Source: Planomicrobium soli
GTDB lineage: Bacteria > Bacillota > Bacilli > Bacillales_A > Planococcaceae
Assembly (NCBI RefSeq): GCF_003014655.1
Contig: NZ_PYAT01000023.1
Span: 1-38,111, forward strand
Direction: 5' to 3'
DNA: 38,111 nt
Position 1 is the stretch's first letter, and the number at the start of each line of letters is the position of its first letter. The notes under the pieces were generated by a model. It had not been told where the DNA came from, did not search any database, and saw only the letters and a program-made list of their open reading frames with translations. Position numbers and translations under genes: made by a program. Below are positions 16,074 to 25,470 of this stretch, piece by piece.

Positions 16074-17363
16074 TTGAACCAGTCAGAGTTATATGTGAGT
16101 TTAGATATCGGGTCATCATCGGTTAAAGTTTTGATCGGAGAAATGGCCAATAAGTCGTTGCATGTCATCGGCGTCGGAAATGTAAAATCCAATGGAATCA
16201 GAAAAGGTGCGATTGTTGATATAGATGCGACAGTGCAATCCATAAAAAAAGCTGTCGATCAAGCTGAACGAATGATTGGAAAATCCATTCAGGAAGTTGT
16301 TCTGGGAATTCCAGCTAGTAAAGTAGCTCTTCACCCAGTGAAAGGCGTTGTAGCAGTCAACAGCGAGAACCGTGAAATAACGGACGAAGATTTGGATCGT
16401 GTGCTTGAATCTGCTCAAGTCATGTCGATTCCGCCGGAACGGGAATTAGTGAATGTCATCCCCGAACAATATATCGTAGACCACCTGGATGAAATCAAAG
16501 ATCCGCGAGGTATGATTGGGATTCGTCTTGAAATGGATGGTACAATGGTGACTACATCCAAGACGATGCTGCACAACGTTTTAAGATGCGTAGAGAAAGC
16601 CGGTCTTCAAATCCGCGATATTTATGTACAGCCACTAGCTGCAGGATATTACGCGCTGACAGAAGATGAAAAGAATCATGGTACTGCATGCATCGATATA
16701 GGCGGAGGCTCTACCTCTATTGCCATTTTCCAAGATGGTCATTTGTCTGCAACTTCAGTAATTCCGGTTGGCGGCGATCATGTTACAAAAGATTTATCCA
16801 TCGTATTGAAAACACCGACAGACCAAGCGGAAAGAATTAAAGTTGAATACGGTCATGCTTTCTATGACAACGCTTCTGAAGATGAATTGTTCGAAGTGCC
16901 TGTCATTGGATCGGATACAAGAGAACAATACAGCCAAAAATACATATCTGAAATAATCGGAGTTCGCCTGGAAGAACTTTTCGAATTGATTTTAGATGAG
17001 CTTTACCGTCATGGCGTCCAGGACCTTCCAGGAGGAGTAGTCTTAACTGGAGGCATGGCCAAGCTAGAAGGGTTACCAGAACTTGCCAGGAACATTCTGC
17101 AAACGCGCGTCCGCTTGTTTACACCTGAATTCATAGGTGTACGGGAACCGCAATATACAACTGCTGTCGGCCTTATTCAATACGCTTATATGGAAGATGT
17201 GTTTTACGGGCGGATCGGAAGCGGAGCGGCGTTGTCTGAATCGGTGAAAATTGAACAAGAACCACAACCGCAGAAAGTGCAAAAGCAGCCGAAACAACCG
17301 AAACAAAACGGTGAAGGTGTCGTTACAAAAGCCAAGAAAATGTTTGATAGATTCTTTGAATAA
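16074..17363 (+). CDS. ftsA: cell division protein FtsA
   Basis: FtsA is the actin-like ATPase that tethers FtsZ to the membrane. It has 429 residues. Visible are the phosphate-1 loop (SLDIGSSSVKVLIGE, about 9-23), the SHS2/1C subdomain (about 85-165), the phosphate-2 loop ACIDIGGGSTSIAIF near 204-218, and the adenosine motif VVLTGGMAKLEGL. A flexible Gln/Lys/Pro linker follows, then the C-terminal amphipathic membrane-targeting helix (VTKAKKMFDRFF). The start is TTG at 16074 after a strong AAGGAGGTG (about 16059-16067). It is followed 54 bases later by ftsZ. Confidence 0.93.
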   Translation: MNQSELYVSLDIGSSSVKVLIGEMANKSLHVIGVGNVKSNGIRKGAIVDIDATVQSIKKAVDQAERMIGKSIQEVVLGIPASKVALHPVKGVVAVNSENREITDEDLDRVLESAQVMSIPPERELVNVIPEQYIVDHLDEIKDPRGMIGIRLEMDGTMVTTSKTMLHNVLRCVEKAGLQIRDIYVQPLAAGYYALTEDEKNHGTACIDIGGGSTSIAIFQDGHLSATSVIPVGGDHVTKDLSIVLKTPTDQAERIKVEYGHAFYDNASEDELFEVPVIGSDTREQYSQKYISEIIGVRLEELFELILDELYRHGVQDLPGGVVLTGGMAKLEGLPELARNILQTRVRLFTPEFIGVREPQYTTAVGLIQYAYMEDVFYGRIGSGAALSESVKIEQEPQPQKVQKQPKQPKQNGEGVVTKAKKMFDRFFE

Positions 17364-17417
17364 AATGAACATTGCATAAGGCTCATTAAAAGCCATGCAA
17401 TTTTAGGAGGAAAAAGA

Positions 17418-18596
17418 ATGTTGGAATTTGATACTTCAATTGATTCGTTGGCAGTAATAAAAGTAATTGGCGTTGGCGGTGGCGGGAACAATGCGGTAAA
17501 CCGTATGATCGAACATGGTGTCCAAGGCGTTGAGTTTATCGCTGTGAATACCGATGCTCAAGCTTTGAACTTGTCCAAAGCCGAAGTCCGCCTTCAAATT
17601 GGCGGCAAATTAACGCGCGGCTTAGGCGCCGGGGCTAACCCTGAAGTCGGTAAAAAAGCAGCAGAAGAAAGCAAAGAACAAATTGAAGAAGCATTGCGCG
17701 GAGCTGACATGGTATTCGTAACTGCCGGTATGGGCGGAGGTACTGGTACTGGTGCAGCGCCGGTAATTGCAGGAATCGCAAAAGAACTTGGCGCTTTGAC
17801 CGTTGGAGTAGTAACTCGTCCGTTCACATTCGAAGGCCGTAAACGTTCAACTCAAGCAATCGGCGGAATCGGAACGATGAAGGAATCTGTCGATACATTA
17901 ATCGTTATCCCGAACGATCGTTTGCTTGAAATCGTTGACAAGAGCACACCGATGCTTGAAGCTTTCCGTGAAGCGGATAATGTTTTGCGCCAAGGTGTAC
18001 AAGGTATATCAGATTTGATCGCTGTTCCCGGTTTGATCAACTTGGATTTTGCCGATGTGAAAACGATCATGTCCAATAAAGGCTCTGCATTGATGGGAAT
18101 CGGTGTTTCTTCAGGGGAAAACCGTGCATCAGAAGCAGCCAAGAAAGCCGTATCGAGCCCATTGCTTGAAGTTTCAGTTGATGGAGCTAAAGGCGTTCTT
18201 ATGAACATTACAGGCGGATCGAACTTGAGCTTGTATGAAGTACAAGAAGCAGCCGATATTGTCGCTTCAGCTTCTGATGAAGAAGTTAACATGATTTTCG
18301 GTTCTGTCATCAATGACAACTTAAAAGATGAGATTGTTGTAACAGTTATTGCTACTGGCTTTAACGAAGAGCAATTGCAGCCGAGAACGCCGCGTGGATC
18401 AGGATTGAACTCAAGCCGAGTCCAGTCAATCCAACAGCAGACGCCTCCGCCATCTTACCGTGAATCACGCCGCGAAGAACAACGCCGTGAAGAACAGGCA
18501 CCTTCTTATCAACAAGAACCTGTGCGCCAAGAAAAACAACAAGATGATGCATTAGACATCCCGACGTTCTTGCGCAACCGACAAAGAAGACGCTAA
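17418..18596 (+). CDS. ftsZ: cell division protein FtsZ
   Basis: FtsZ is the tubulin-like GTPase that forms the division ring. It has 392 residues. The tubulin signature GGGTGTG is at 106-112, preceded by the N-terminal [11 protein letters not shown] loop, and the T7-loop region [13 protein letters not shown] supplies the catalytic aspartates. After about residue 317 comes a Gln/Arg/Glu-rich disordered linker. The conserved C-terminal peptide ([13 protein letters not shown]) that binds FtsA and SepF ends in RQRRR. TAGGAGG precedes the ATG. A terminator follows, making it the last gene of the division cluster. Confidence 0.97.
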   Translation: MLEFDTSIDSLAVIKVIGVGGGGNNAVNRMIEHGVQGVEFIAVNTDAQALNLSKAEVRLQIGGKLTRGLGAGANPEVGKKAAEESKEQIEEALRGADMVFVTAGMGGGTGTGAAPVIAGIAKELGALTVGVVTRPFTFEGRKRSTQAIGGIGTMKESVDTLIVIPNDRLLEIVDKSTPMLEAFREADNVLRQGVQGISDLIAVPGLINLDFADVKTIMSNKGSALMGIGVSSGENRASEAAKKAVSSPLLEVSVDGAKGVLMNITGGSNLSLYEVQEAADIVASASDEEVNMIFGSVINDNLKDEIVVTVIATGFNEEQLQPRTPRGSGLNSSRVQSIQQQTPPPSYRESRREEQRREEQAPSYQQEPVRQEKQQDDALDIPTFLRNRQRRR

Positions 18597-18601
18597 TCCA
18601 G

Positions 18602-18630
18602 ACAGCTGCCACATAGGCAGCTGTTTTTTT
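18602..18630 (+). terminator. terminator after ftsZ
   Basis: ACAGCTGCC (18602-18610) pairs perfectly with GGCAGCTGT (18616-18624) around a 5-base loop, followed by a run of seven T. Confidence 0.9.
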
Positions 18631-18697
18631 AAATTCTCTTATGTTCAAAGAATCGTTGCATTTTGAGCACGACCTTCTTCCAAACTATAGGGGATAA

Positions 18698-18726
18698 TTG
18701 ATATATTAGGCTTTCCTTGATACAAT
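18698..18726 (+). promoter_or_regulatory. sigma-A-type promoter of the ylmE-sepF-ylmG genes
   Basis: TTGATA (18698-18703), an exact 17-base spacer and TACAAT (18721-18726) lie between the ftsZ terminator and ylmE. Five of six bases match the consensus in each box. Confidence 0.75.
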
Positions 18727-18758
18727 AAGTTGAACGTCTATAGAAAAGTTGTGAATTT

Positions 18759-19424
18759 ATGAAACCGATAAAACCTGTTTATGAACAGATTAATAATGAA
18801 ATTGAAAGCATTCAAAAAGGGATCCAAATAATCGCCGTTACCAAACAAGTAGGAGTCGAGCGCACAAAAGAAGCGATCGATGCAGGGATCCAACATCTTG
18901 GCGAAAACCGGCCTGAAGGATTGATTGCCAAACGCGAAGCCCTTTCGTCTGATGTCCAATGGCACTTTATCGGGACGCTGCAATCCCGCAAAGTTAAAGA
19001 TGTAATCAATCAAATCGATTATTTGCATTCACTTGACCGGTTAAGCTTGGCAAAAGAAATACAAAAACGTGCAGATCGCCCAGTGAATTGCTTTGTCCAA
19101 GTAAACGTTTCACAGGAAGAGTCAAAAAGCGGGCTTGCCCCGGAAGAAACTGTACAGTTTGTTAAATCACTGGAACATTTTGATAAAATACGTGTGGTTG
19201 GCCTGATGACGATGGCTCCTAACACATCGGATGAAGAAACCGTACGCCGTGTATTTAAAGGATTGAAAGCTCTGCAACTGAAAGTTGCAGCTGAAAACTG
19301 GGAACACGCACCATGTACAGAATGTTCGATGGGCATGTCCAATGATTATTTGATTGCAGCTCAAGAAGGAGCAACTTTTGTCCGAATAGGAACCGCATTA
19401 GTAGGAACGGAAAGCGAGGTATAA
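18759..19424 (+). CDS. ylmE: YggS/PROSC family pyridoxal-phosphate homeostasis protein
   Basis: The protein is a PLP-binding alanine-racemase-like barrel without a known catalytic reaction; family members keep PLP and amino-acid pools balanced. It has 221 residues. The PLP lysine is Lys29 in [41 protein letters not shown] and the phosphate-binding [14 protein letters not shown] segment near the C-terminus are typical. The ribosome-binding site is poor (AAAAGTTGTGAATTT before the ATG), unusual for this window. It heads the gene group containing sepF, as in B. subtilis. Confidence 0.88.
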   Translation: MKPIKPVYEQINNEIESIQKGIQIIAVTKQVGVERTKEAIDAGIQHLGENRPEGLIAKREALSSDVQWHFIGTLQSRKVKDVINQIDYLHSLDRLSLAKEIQKRADRPVNCFVQVNVSQEESKSGLAPEETVQFVKSLEHFDKIRVVGLMTMAPNTSDEETVRRVFKGLKALQLKVAAENWEHAPCTECSMGMSNDYLIAAQEGATFVRIGTALVGTESEV

Positions 19425-19426
19425 AA

Positions 19427-19906
19427 ATGAGCATTAAAAATAAGTTTAAAAACTTCTTTTATTTGGAAGAGTATGAAGATGAACAACCTCAGCAGACGCA
19501 ACAAACACAACCTCAGCAATCTCCGCGCTATGAAAAACCGGCAACGGTGCAAAATGTGAGAGAAACGCCCAAAGAGCGCCGTCAAAAAGCGGTGGAAGCT
19601 CCTGTGTCAAACATAGTGAGCCTTCAAAGTGCGATAAAATCTTCCAAAGTCAACTTGGTGGAACCGAGAGTTTATGCTGAAGCGCAAGATATTGCAGAAC
19701 ATCTGAAAAGCAAACGCGCGGTTGTTGTCAATTTGCAAAGAATTGAAAAAGACCAAGGCCTCCGCATCATCGATTTTTTAAGCGGAACCGTATATGCGCT
19801 TGGCGGAGATATACAACGCATTGGAACCGACATCTTCCTATGTGTTCCGGACACTGTCGAAGTGGACGGTGCAATTTCTGATTTTTATTATGATGATCAA
19901 CAATAG
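19427..19906 (+). CDS. sepF: cell division protein SepF
   Basis: SepF forms rings or arcs that bind FtsZ and the membrane and shape the septum. It has 159 residues. The N-terminal amphipathic membrane helix is [19 protein letters not shown] Gln/Thr/Pro-rich disordered linker spans about 20-65, and the C-terminal SepF domain includes [20 protein letters not shown] and [21 protein letters not shown]. It starts two bases after the ylmE stop, so the two are co-translated. Its FtsZ partner is encoded just upstream. Confidence 0.92.
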   Translation: MSIKNKFKNFFYLEEYEDEQPQQTQQTQPQQSPRYEKPATVQNVRETPKERRQKAVEAPVSNIVSLQSAIKSSKVNLVEPRVYAEAQDIAEHLKSKRAVVVNLQRIEKDQGLRIIDFLSGTVYALGGDIQRIGTDIFLCVPDTVEVDGAISDFYYDDQQ

Positions 19907-19926
19907 AAGAGGTGGCTTAAGACTAA

Positions 19927-20190
19927 ATGAATGAAATATTGGGAATACTACTTACAGCTATGAATATCTATTCGTATCTGCTGATTGCCAGCATTTTAAT
20001 GAGCTGGCTGCCGAATGCACGCGAATCGAGCATTGGCCAAATGCTTGCCAAAGTTACAGATCCGTACTTAGATATCTTTAGAAAAATCATTCCGCCGCTT
20101 GGCATGATCGATTTTTCACCAATTATTGCGATCTTCGCATTAAACCTTGCCAAAAGTGGCCTTGTAGTTTTATTTAGTTACTTTCAATAA
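19927..20190 (+). CDS. ylmG: YggT family membrane protein (YlmG)
   Basis: The 87-residue protein has two hydrophobic segments, one at the N-terminus (about 3-26, ending SWLPNARES) and one near the C-terminus (about 62-85). The segment TDPYLDIFRKIIPPLGMIDFSPIIA between them is the YggT signature. The family is membrane-bound and linked by genome context to division; its function is unclear. It is followed immediately by a terminator. Confidence 0.85.
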   Translation: MNEILGILLTAMNIYSYLLIASILMSWLPNARESSIGQMLAKVTDPYLDIFRKIIPPLGMIDFSPIIAIFALNLAKSGLVVLFSYFQ

Positions 20191-20192
20191 TT

Positions 20193-20217
20193 ACCTCACT
20201 TTGCGTGAGGTTTTTTT
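20193..20217 (+). terminator. terminator after ylmG
   Basis: CCTCAC (20194-20199) pairs with GTGAGG (20205-20210) around TTTGC, followed by seven T. Only 35 bases separate it from ylmH. Confidence 0.75.
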
Positions 20218-20252
20218 CTTGAGAGCCAGTTCATACAAAGGAGGCAGGCAAC

Positions 20253-21038
20253 TTGGAATCTTTGCTGCAACACTTTAGAAAAGACGAACAGCAATTTATC
20301 GAGCAAGTATCAGGCTGGATTATTGATGTAGAAGATCGGTATTCTCCAAAGCTGACCGATTTTCTTGATCCGCGCGAACGTTTTATCGTGCAGGCGGTTT
20401 TGGGGTCTAGCGATATCCAAATGGCTGCTTCAGGAATGTTCGATGGTGCGGAGCGGCAGCGGATTTTATTGTATCCCTCATATTATGATCCGCAGCCGGA
20501 AGATTTTCAGATTACGATGTTTGAACTGAAATATCCGGTACGCTTTGTTACACTCAAACATCCTGATATTCTAGGATCGTTAATGTCTGTCGGTCTAGGG
20601 AGAGGGAAGTTTGGCGATATTCGGCTTGAAGACGAGCGGATTCAGTTTGCAGTCGCAGAAGAAGTGAGTTCATATTTGCAGACGAATTTTGTTTCTGCGG
20701 CAAAAGTGAAAGTTCAGCTTAACCCGGTATTGGATTCATCAGAGTATTTGACAGCTGTGGAGGAATGGACAGAAGAGTCGTTTACAGTCAGTTCGATGCG
20801 ATTGGATACGGTGATAAGTTCCGTGTATAATATTTCTCGGCAAAAAGCGGCTTCATTGATACATGCTGGGAGAGTAAGAGTTAACTGGACGGTCCAGGAG
20901 CACCCATCTTTTGAATTGCACGAATCTGATTTGATATCCTCAAGAGGATATGGCCGGATTAAAGTAGGCATGATTGAAGGACGGACGAAAAAAGACAAAA
21001 TCCGTCTGCAAATCGGGCGCTTGGACACAAACAAGTAG
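20253..21038 (+). CDS. ylmH: RNA-binding S4-domain protein YlmH
   Basis: The protein has 261 residues. An N-terminal domain includes LDPRERFIVQAVLGSSD. The C-terminal S4 RNA-binding domain (about 180-240) has the sequence MRLDTVISSVYNISRQKAAS followed by AGRVRVNW. B. subtilis YlmH has been connected to ribosome rescue and quality control; in most bacilli the gene sits between ylmG and divIVA, as here. The start is TTG at 20253 after a strong AAAGGAGG (20237-20244) with an 8-base spacer. Confidence 0.85.
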   Translation: MESLLQHFRKDEQQFIEQVSGWIIDVEDRYSPKLTDFLDPRERFIVQAVLGSSDIQMAASGMFDGAERQRILLYPSYYDPQPEDFQITMFELKYPVRFVTLKHPDILGSLMSVGLGRGKFGDIRLEDERIQFAVAEEVSSYLQTNFVSAAKVKVQLNPVLDSSEYLTAVEEWTEESFTVSSMRLDTVISSVYNISRQKAASLIHAGRVRVNWTVQEHPSFELHESDLISSRGYGRIKVGMIEGRTKKDKIRLQIGRLDTNK

Positions 21039-21065
21039 ACGACTTTTAAAAAATCCAAAATAATA

Positions 21066-21094
21066 CTGAAATTTGTGCTGTTGAACTGTATAAT
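21066..21094 (+). promoter_or_regulatory. promoter of divIVA
   Basis: CTGAAA (21066-21071), a 17-base spacer and a perfect TATAAT (21089-21094) lie 38 bases before the divIVA start. Confidence 0.7.
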
Positions 21095-21132
21095 GTATAG
21101 AAACGACGATAAGTTAAGGAGAGGTGCACGTA

Positions 21133-21654
21133 ATGCCATTATCCCCGCTGGACATACATAACAAAGAATTTGGCCGAAGTTTTCGTGGTTACCAAGAAGA
21201 TGAGGTAAACGAATTCTTGGATCAAATCATTAAAGATTATGAATTGCTTCTGAAAGAGAAAAGAGAACTTGAAGAACGCTTGAAGCAAACCGACGAACGG
21301 GTCGGACATTTCACAACAATTGAAACAACGCTTCAAAAGTCAATTCTCGTAGCACAGGAAGCAGCAGAAGAAGTGCGCCGCAATGCGCAAAAAGAAGCGA
21401 AACTTATTGTGCGTGAAGCTGAAAAGAACGCAGACCGCATTGTCAACGAATCATTGACAAAAGCGCGCCGCATTGCAATGGAAATCGAAGAGTTGAAAAA
21501 ACAGTCTAAAGTATTCCGCAATCGATTCAAGATGATTGTTGAAGCCCAATTAGACTTGATCGACACAGATGACTGGGATACATTAATGGAATATGATGTA
21601 GATACGACGAACCTGGATAAGCTGGAAGACGAGAAAAGCGACTCCCGTTCTTGA
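21133..21654 (+). CDS. divIVA: septum-site / polar scaffold protein DivIVA
   Basis: DivIVA is a coiled-coil scaffold that recognises curved membrane at septa and poles. It has 173 residues. The conserved membrane-binding N-terminus [20 protein letters not shown] contains the exposed Phe-Arg loop, and a long coiled coil follows from about residue 27 to 135. The acidic C-tail is [19 protein letters not shown] 21133 is chosen over an in-frame GTG at 21124 because the family starts MPLSPLDI and AAGGAGAGG ends at the GTG position. It has its own promoter. Its stop codon is built into the -35 box of the ileS promoter. Confidence 0.93.
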   Translation: MPLSPLDIHNKEFGRSFRGYQEDEVNEFLDQIIKDYELLLKEKRELEERLKQTDERVGHFTTIETTLQKSILVAQEAAEEVRRNAQKEAKLIVREAEKNADRIVNESLTKARRIAMEIEELKKQSKVFRNRFKMIVEAQLDLIDTDDWDTLMEYDVDTTNLDKLEDEKSDSRS

Positions 21655-21679
21655 CGCAAACGGATACAACTTTTATAAT
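21651..21679 (+). promoter_or_regulatory. strong promoter of the ileS T-box leader, overlapping the divIVA stop
   Basis: TTGACG (21651-21656), a 17-base spacer and a perfect TATAAT (21674-21679). The TGA stop of divIVA (21652-21654) lies inside the -35 box. Transcription should start near 21686. Confidence 0.85.
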
Positions 21680-21685
21680 TATTTA

Positions 21686-21960
21686 ATATTCAAGGCAGCA
21701 AAGGTGAAAGCCGAAGCTGCCGATAATAAAAGCATGGACAGAGACAGTACTTTAAATGATGCGACAAAGCGATCCAGGGATAGTGGGAGCCTGGTGAAAG
21801 ATCGTTAAAGGAAAATCACTCTCGAGCTGGATTGGTGAACCCGAGTATCCAATTCCGTCTACACCACGTTACGGTGATCGAGTGGCAGCGGCTTAGCTGC
21901 AACAAGGGTGGTACCGCGAGTTTAAGCTCCTCGTCCCTTTCCAGGGATGGGGAGCTTTTT
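21686..21960 (+). ncRNA. T-box riboswitch, isoleucine specifier (ATC), upstream of ileS
   Basis: This is a leader RNA that senses uncharged isoleucine tRNA and permits ileS transcription. In Stem I, GAGA/CTTT (21741-21744, 21750-21753) pair with AAAG/TCTC (about 21807-21810, 21820-21823). They enclose the S-turn AGTA (21746-21749) opposite GAA followed by the specifier ATC (21815-21817). A distal stem (GCGATCCAGG with CCTGG and GATCGT) and an AUGAUG loop motif (21756-21761 region) are also visible. The T-box consensus AGGGTGGTACCGCG is at 21905-21918. Its TGGT (21909-21912) should pair with the tRNA acceptor end, with T against discriminator A as in isoleucine tRNA. Confidence 0.93.
21924..21960 (+). 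terminator. conditional terminator of the ileS T-box
   Basis: AAGCTCC (21924-21930) pairs with GGAGCTT (21951-21957). An inner helix TCCCT/AGGGA (21934-21938, 21943-21947) stacks within it, and T5 follows. The 5' side overlaps the end of the antiterminator region, as expected for a T-box. Confidence 0.88.
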
Positions 21961-21984
21961 ATTATGCCTACAGGAGGAATTAAA

Positions 21985-24747
21985 GTGGATTATAAAGATA
22001 CGTTATTAATGCCAAAAACAGATTTCCCGATGCGCGGAAATCTGCCAAATCGTGAACCGGAAATGCAAAATAAATGGGAAGAAATGGATATTTACGGTCA
22101 GGTACAGGAACGGACTAAAGACCGTCCTCATTTTATTCTTCATGATGGACCTCCATATGCCAATGGCGATCTTCATATGGGCCATGCATTAAATAAAGTA
22201 TTAAAAGATATGATAGTGCGTTCACGTTCAATGATGGGCTATCACGCTCCATACGTGCCAGGCTGGGACACGCATGGTTTGCCGATTGAACAAGCTTTAA
22301 CCAATAAAGGCGTTAACCGAAAAGAATTGTCTCTTGCCGAATTCCGTAAGTTGTGTGCGGAATATGCTTATGAACAAATCGATAACCAACGTGCGCAGTT
22401 CAAACGCATCGGAGTTCGCGGCGATTGGGAAAACCCGTATGTTACGCTGAAACCATCGTACGAAGCCCGCCAAATTGAAGTTTTCGGATCCATGGCCAAT
22501 AAAGGCTATATCTATAAAGGACTGAAACCGGTATATTGGTCTCCTTCAAGTGAATCTTCATTAGCTGAAGCGGAAATCGAATACCAGGATAAAAAATCGC
22601 CTTCCATCTATGTTTCGTTTGAAGTAACAGACGGCAAAGGCGTTTTGGCTGAAGGGACGAAAGTTCTGATCTGGACAACAACTCCTTGGACAATTCCTGC
22701 TAATCTTGGAATCACTGCACATGCAGAATTTAACTATGTTGAAGTTTCCGTAAATGGTACGCTGTATGTAGTTGCGCAAGATTTGTTAGAAGAAGTGGCA
22801 AAAGAAGTAGAATGGACGGATTACGAAGTTGTACGCGAATTCAAAGGGGCAGCATTCGAGCATATTTTAACAAAACACCCGCTGTATGACCGTACGTCAT
22901 TAATGATGCTTGGTGAGCACGTTACGACTGATTCCGGTACTGGATTTGTCCACACGGCTCCAGGCCACGGGGAAGATGACTTTTTGGTCGGCAAGAAATA
23001 TGGCTTAGATGTTCTTTGCCCTGTTGACGAAAAAGGCGTGATGACAGACGAAGCACCAGGATTTGAAGGGCAGTTCTATGATAAGGCTAATAAATCTATC
23101 ACTGAAGCTTTGAAAGAAGTTGGGGCTCTTGTACATCTAGAGTTCATCACTCACTCATATCCGCATGACTGGCGGACGAAAAAACCGGTTATTTACCGTG
23201 CAACGGCTCAATGGTTTGTTTCTATTGAAGCGTTCCGTGACCAAATTTTAAAAGCGATCAACGAAACGACGTTTACTCCGGCATGGGGCGAAACACGCTT
23301 GTTCAATATGTTGCGTGACCGCGGCGATTGGAATATTTCCCGCCAGCGCGTCTGGGGCGTTCCGATTCCTGTATTTTATGCGGAAAACGGCGATGCTATC
23401 ATTACTAACGAAACGATTGCTCATATCGCTAATTTGTTCCGTGAGAACGGTTCGAATGTTTGGTTCGAGCGCCCTGCAGCAGAACTATTGCCGCCAGGCT
23501 TTACGCACCCGAGCAGCCCTAACGGAATTTTCACGAAAGAAACAGATATCATGGACGTTTGGTTTGATTCTGGATCATCTCACCAAGGTGTGTTGGTTGA
23601 ACGTGAAGATCTGTCTTACCCGGCTGATTTGTATCTGGAAGGATCTGACCAATACCGCGGCTGGTTCAACTCATCTCTTACAACAAGTGTTGCCATCAAC
23701 GGCATCGCGCCTTATAAAGGCATCTTGAGCCACGGTTTCACATTAGACGGCAATGGCCGGAAAATGAGTAAATCGCTCGGAAATGTTATTGTTCCTGCAA
23801 AAGTGATGAATCAAATGGGAGCGGATATCTTACGCCTATGGGTTGCTTCAGTCGATTACACAGCGGACGTCCGCGTATCAGACGACAACTTCAAGCAAGT
23901 ATCGGAAGTTTACCGGAAAATCCGCAATACGCTGAAATTCCTTCACGGCAACTTGGCTGATTTCAACGAACAAGAACACCGCGTAGCATTCGAAGATATG
24001 CGTGAAATGGATCAATACATGGCAATGAAACTGCAGAAAATGGTGGAAACGGTCCGTAAAGGTTATGAAACATATGAGTTCTCGTCTATCTACCATGCAT
24101 TAAACGGATTCTGCGCAAATGATTTGAGCTCGTTCTACCTGGACGTAGCAAAAGACGTTGTTTATATTGAAGCGCCAAATCACCCGCACCGCCGTGCGAT
24201 GCAGACGGTTATGTTTGATTCATTGATGGCGATCTTGAAGCTGGCATCACCGATCATTCCGCATACTGCTGATGAAATGTGGGGCTACTTGGACTTTGTG
24301 GACGAAGCGAGTGTGCAATTGGTCGACTTCCCTGAGGTTCAGGAAAATGCAGCATTTGCGGATTTGGAAAGCAAATGGGCACAGTTCATGGCTGTTCGCG
24401 ATGACGTTCTGAAAGCGTTGGAAGAAGCGCGTGCAGCGAAAACCATCGGGAAATCACTTGAAGCTAAAGTGACAGTTTATGGCAGCGAAGAAGTGAAGAA
24501 TTTATTGGCATCTGTTGACAGCAATGTTGGCCAATTGTTCATCGTTTCTCAGTATGAATTCGGAGGAGCAAAAGAAGCGGCTCCTGAACACGCACTTCCA
24601 CTAAACCATGTTGCTGTAGTTGTTGAAAAAGCAGAAGGCGAAAAATGTGAACGCTGCTGGACTATTTCTGAGGAAATCGGTCAAAGCGAAGCTCATCCAA
24701 CGCTTTGCTTACGATGCGCATCGGTTGTTGAAACACAATACGCTTAA
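21985..24747 (+). CDS. ileS: isoleucine--tRNA ligase
   Basis: IleS charges tRNA-Ile with isoleucine and edits valine. From GTG 21985 the protein is 920 residues, essentially the Bacillus length. The HIGH motif is H64-M-G-H in [12 protein letters not shown] and the KMSKS motif is at 593-597. The editing (CP1) domain lies between them, with [12 protein letters not shown] and [16 protein letters not shown] visible. A C-terminal zinc-binding domain ends in CERCW and CLRC. The GTG is preceded by AGGAGG (21972-21977, 7-base spacer) and gives the family N-terminus (M)[18 protein letters not shown]. In-frame codons further upstream lie in or just after the T-box and are not used. The [12 protein letters not shown] pattern is the ordinary bacterial type. 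Confidence 0.96.
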   Translation: MDYKDTLLMPKTDFPMRGNLPNREPEMQNKWEEMDIYGQVQERTKDRPHFILHDGPPYANGDLHMGHALNKVLKDMIVRSRSMMGYHAPYVPGWDTHGLPIEQALTNKGVNRKELSLAEFRKLCAEYAYEQIDNQRAQFKRIGVRGDWENPYVTLKPSYEARQIEVFGSMANKGYIYKGLKPVYWSPSSESSLAEAEIEYQDKKSPSIYVSFEVTDGKGVLAEGTKVLIWTTTPWTIPANLGITAHAEFNYVEVSVNGTLYVVAQDLLEEVAKEVEWTDYEVVREFKGAAFEHILTKHPLYDRTSLMMLGEHVTTDSGTGFVHTAPGHGEDDFLVGKKYGLDVLCPVDEKGVMTDEAPGFEGQFYDKANKSITEALKEVGALVHLEFITHSYPHDWRTKKPVIYRATAQWFVSIEAFRDQILKAINETTFTPAWGETRLFNMLRDRGDWNISRQRVWGVPIPVFYAENGDAIITNETIAHIANLFRENGSNVWFERPAAELLPPGFTHPSSPNGIFTKETDIMDVWFDSGSSHQGVLVEREDLSYPADLYLEGSDQYRGWFNSSLTTSVAINGIAPYKGILSHGFTLDGNGRKMSKSLGNVIVPAKVMNQMGADILRLWVASVDYTADVRVSDDNFKQVSEVYRKIRNTLKFLHGNLADFNEQEHRVAFEDMREMDQYMAMKLQKMVETVRKGYETYEFSSIYHALNGFCANDLSSFYLDVAKDVVYIEAPNHPHRRAMQTVMFDSLMAILKLASPIIPHTADEMWGYLDFVDEASVQLVDFPEVQENAAFADLESKWAQFMAVRDDVLKALEEARAAKTIGKSLEAKVTVYGSEEVKNLLASVDSNVGQLFIVSQYEFGGAKEAAPEHALPLNHVAVVVEKAEGEKCERCWTISEEIGQSEAHPTLCLRCASVVETQYA

Positions 24748-24753
24748 TTTTTT

Positions 24754-24792
24754 AAACCCAAGGAACTGATGGTTCAGTTCTTTGGGTTTTTT
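24754..24792 (+). terminator. terminator after ileS
   Basis: AAACCCAAGGAACTGA (24754-24769) pairs along nearly its whole length with TCAGTTCTTTGGGTTT (24774-24789), with one G-T pair, followed by T6. Confidence 0.9.
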
Positions 24793-24950
24793 CTGTTTTC
24801 TAGACAAAAATAGAACTTAATGAATTCAACGAGGACGATGCTGAAAAACAACTTTGCTGTCTTGCAGCGGTCTAATTCAGTTCGAGCTAAACAGAGAATA
24901 AATCAACTTATTCCAGTCAACTTTACAGGGAACTTACGCTTTGACCCGGT
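24793..24950. other. non-coding spacer between ileS and lspA
   Basis: I see no gene here. B. subtilis carries ylyA, a small DksA-like gene, at this position; nothing like it is present. The spacer holds only the weak lspA promoter candidate at its right end. Confidence 0.5.
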
Positions 24951-24962
24951 ATGTGGTAAAAT
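24934..24962 (+). promoter_or_regulatory. candidate promoter of lspA (extended -10)
   Basis: TGGTAAAAT at 24954-24962 is an extended -10. The -35 position 17 bases upstream is a weak TTACGC (24934-24939). A promoter is needed here because a strong terminator lies upstream. Confidence 0.45.
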
Positions 24963-24993
24963 GGATTGACTGATGAATTGACGGAGGATACAC

Positions 24994-25470
24994 ATGTTTA
25001 TTTATTATGGAATTGCTTTACTGATCGTTGCGCTTGATCAGTGGACGAAGTGGCTAGTTATGAAAAATATGGAGCTGGGGGAGCGCATTATCTTGGCGGA
25101 TCCTTACCTTGCTTGGCTGTCGCACCGGAACCGCGGTGCAGCTTGGGGAATGCTTGAAGGGCAGATGTGGCTGTTCGCAATTATTACCATTGCAGTAATT
25201 ATTGGCATACTTTATTATTTCCATGCGCAGGCGAAAGGAAAACCGTTGTTCCAATTAAGTTTGATGGTGATTCTTGGCGGAGCGATCGGAAATTTCATCG
25301 ACCGCATGTTGCGTGGCGAAGTGGTGGATTTTATAGCTGTGCTAATTCCCATCATCAATTATGAATTCCCGATTTTTAACGTAGCAGACGCTGCTTTAAC
25401 GGTTGGTGTGGTTCTCATGATCATATTTATCATTTATGACGAAAAACAAGAAAAGAAAAAGGTGTCTTAA
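24994..25470 (+). CDS. lspA: lipoprotein signal peptidase (signal peptidase II)
   Basis: LspA is a membrane aspartic protease that removes signal peptides from prolipoproteins after lipid attachment. It has 158 residues and four transmembrane segments. The conserved blocks are all visible: VALDQWTKW (about 12-20), NRGAAWGML (about 46-54), GGAIGNFIDRM with catalytic Asp103, EVVDFI, and FPIFNVADAALTVG with catalytic Asp132. GGAGG precedes the ATG. The stop overlaps the rluD start (TAATG), so the two form one operon as in B. subtilis lspA-ylyB. Confidence 0.95.
   Translation: MFIYYGIALLIVALDQWTKWLVMKNMELGERIILADPYLAWLSHRNRGAAWGMLEGQMWLFAIITIAVIIGILYYFHAQAKGKPLFQLSLMVILGGAIGNFIDRMLRGEVVDFIAVLIPIINYEFPIFNVADAALTVGVVLMIIFIIYDEKQEKKKVS

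Noticed and set aside
21832..21984. N-terminal extension of ileS by 51 codons
   Set aside because: It would translate the T-box antiterminator and terminator. GTG 21985 has the Shine-Dalgarno and gives the family N-terminus.
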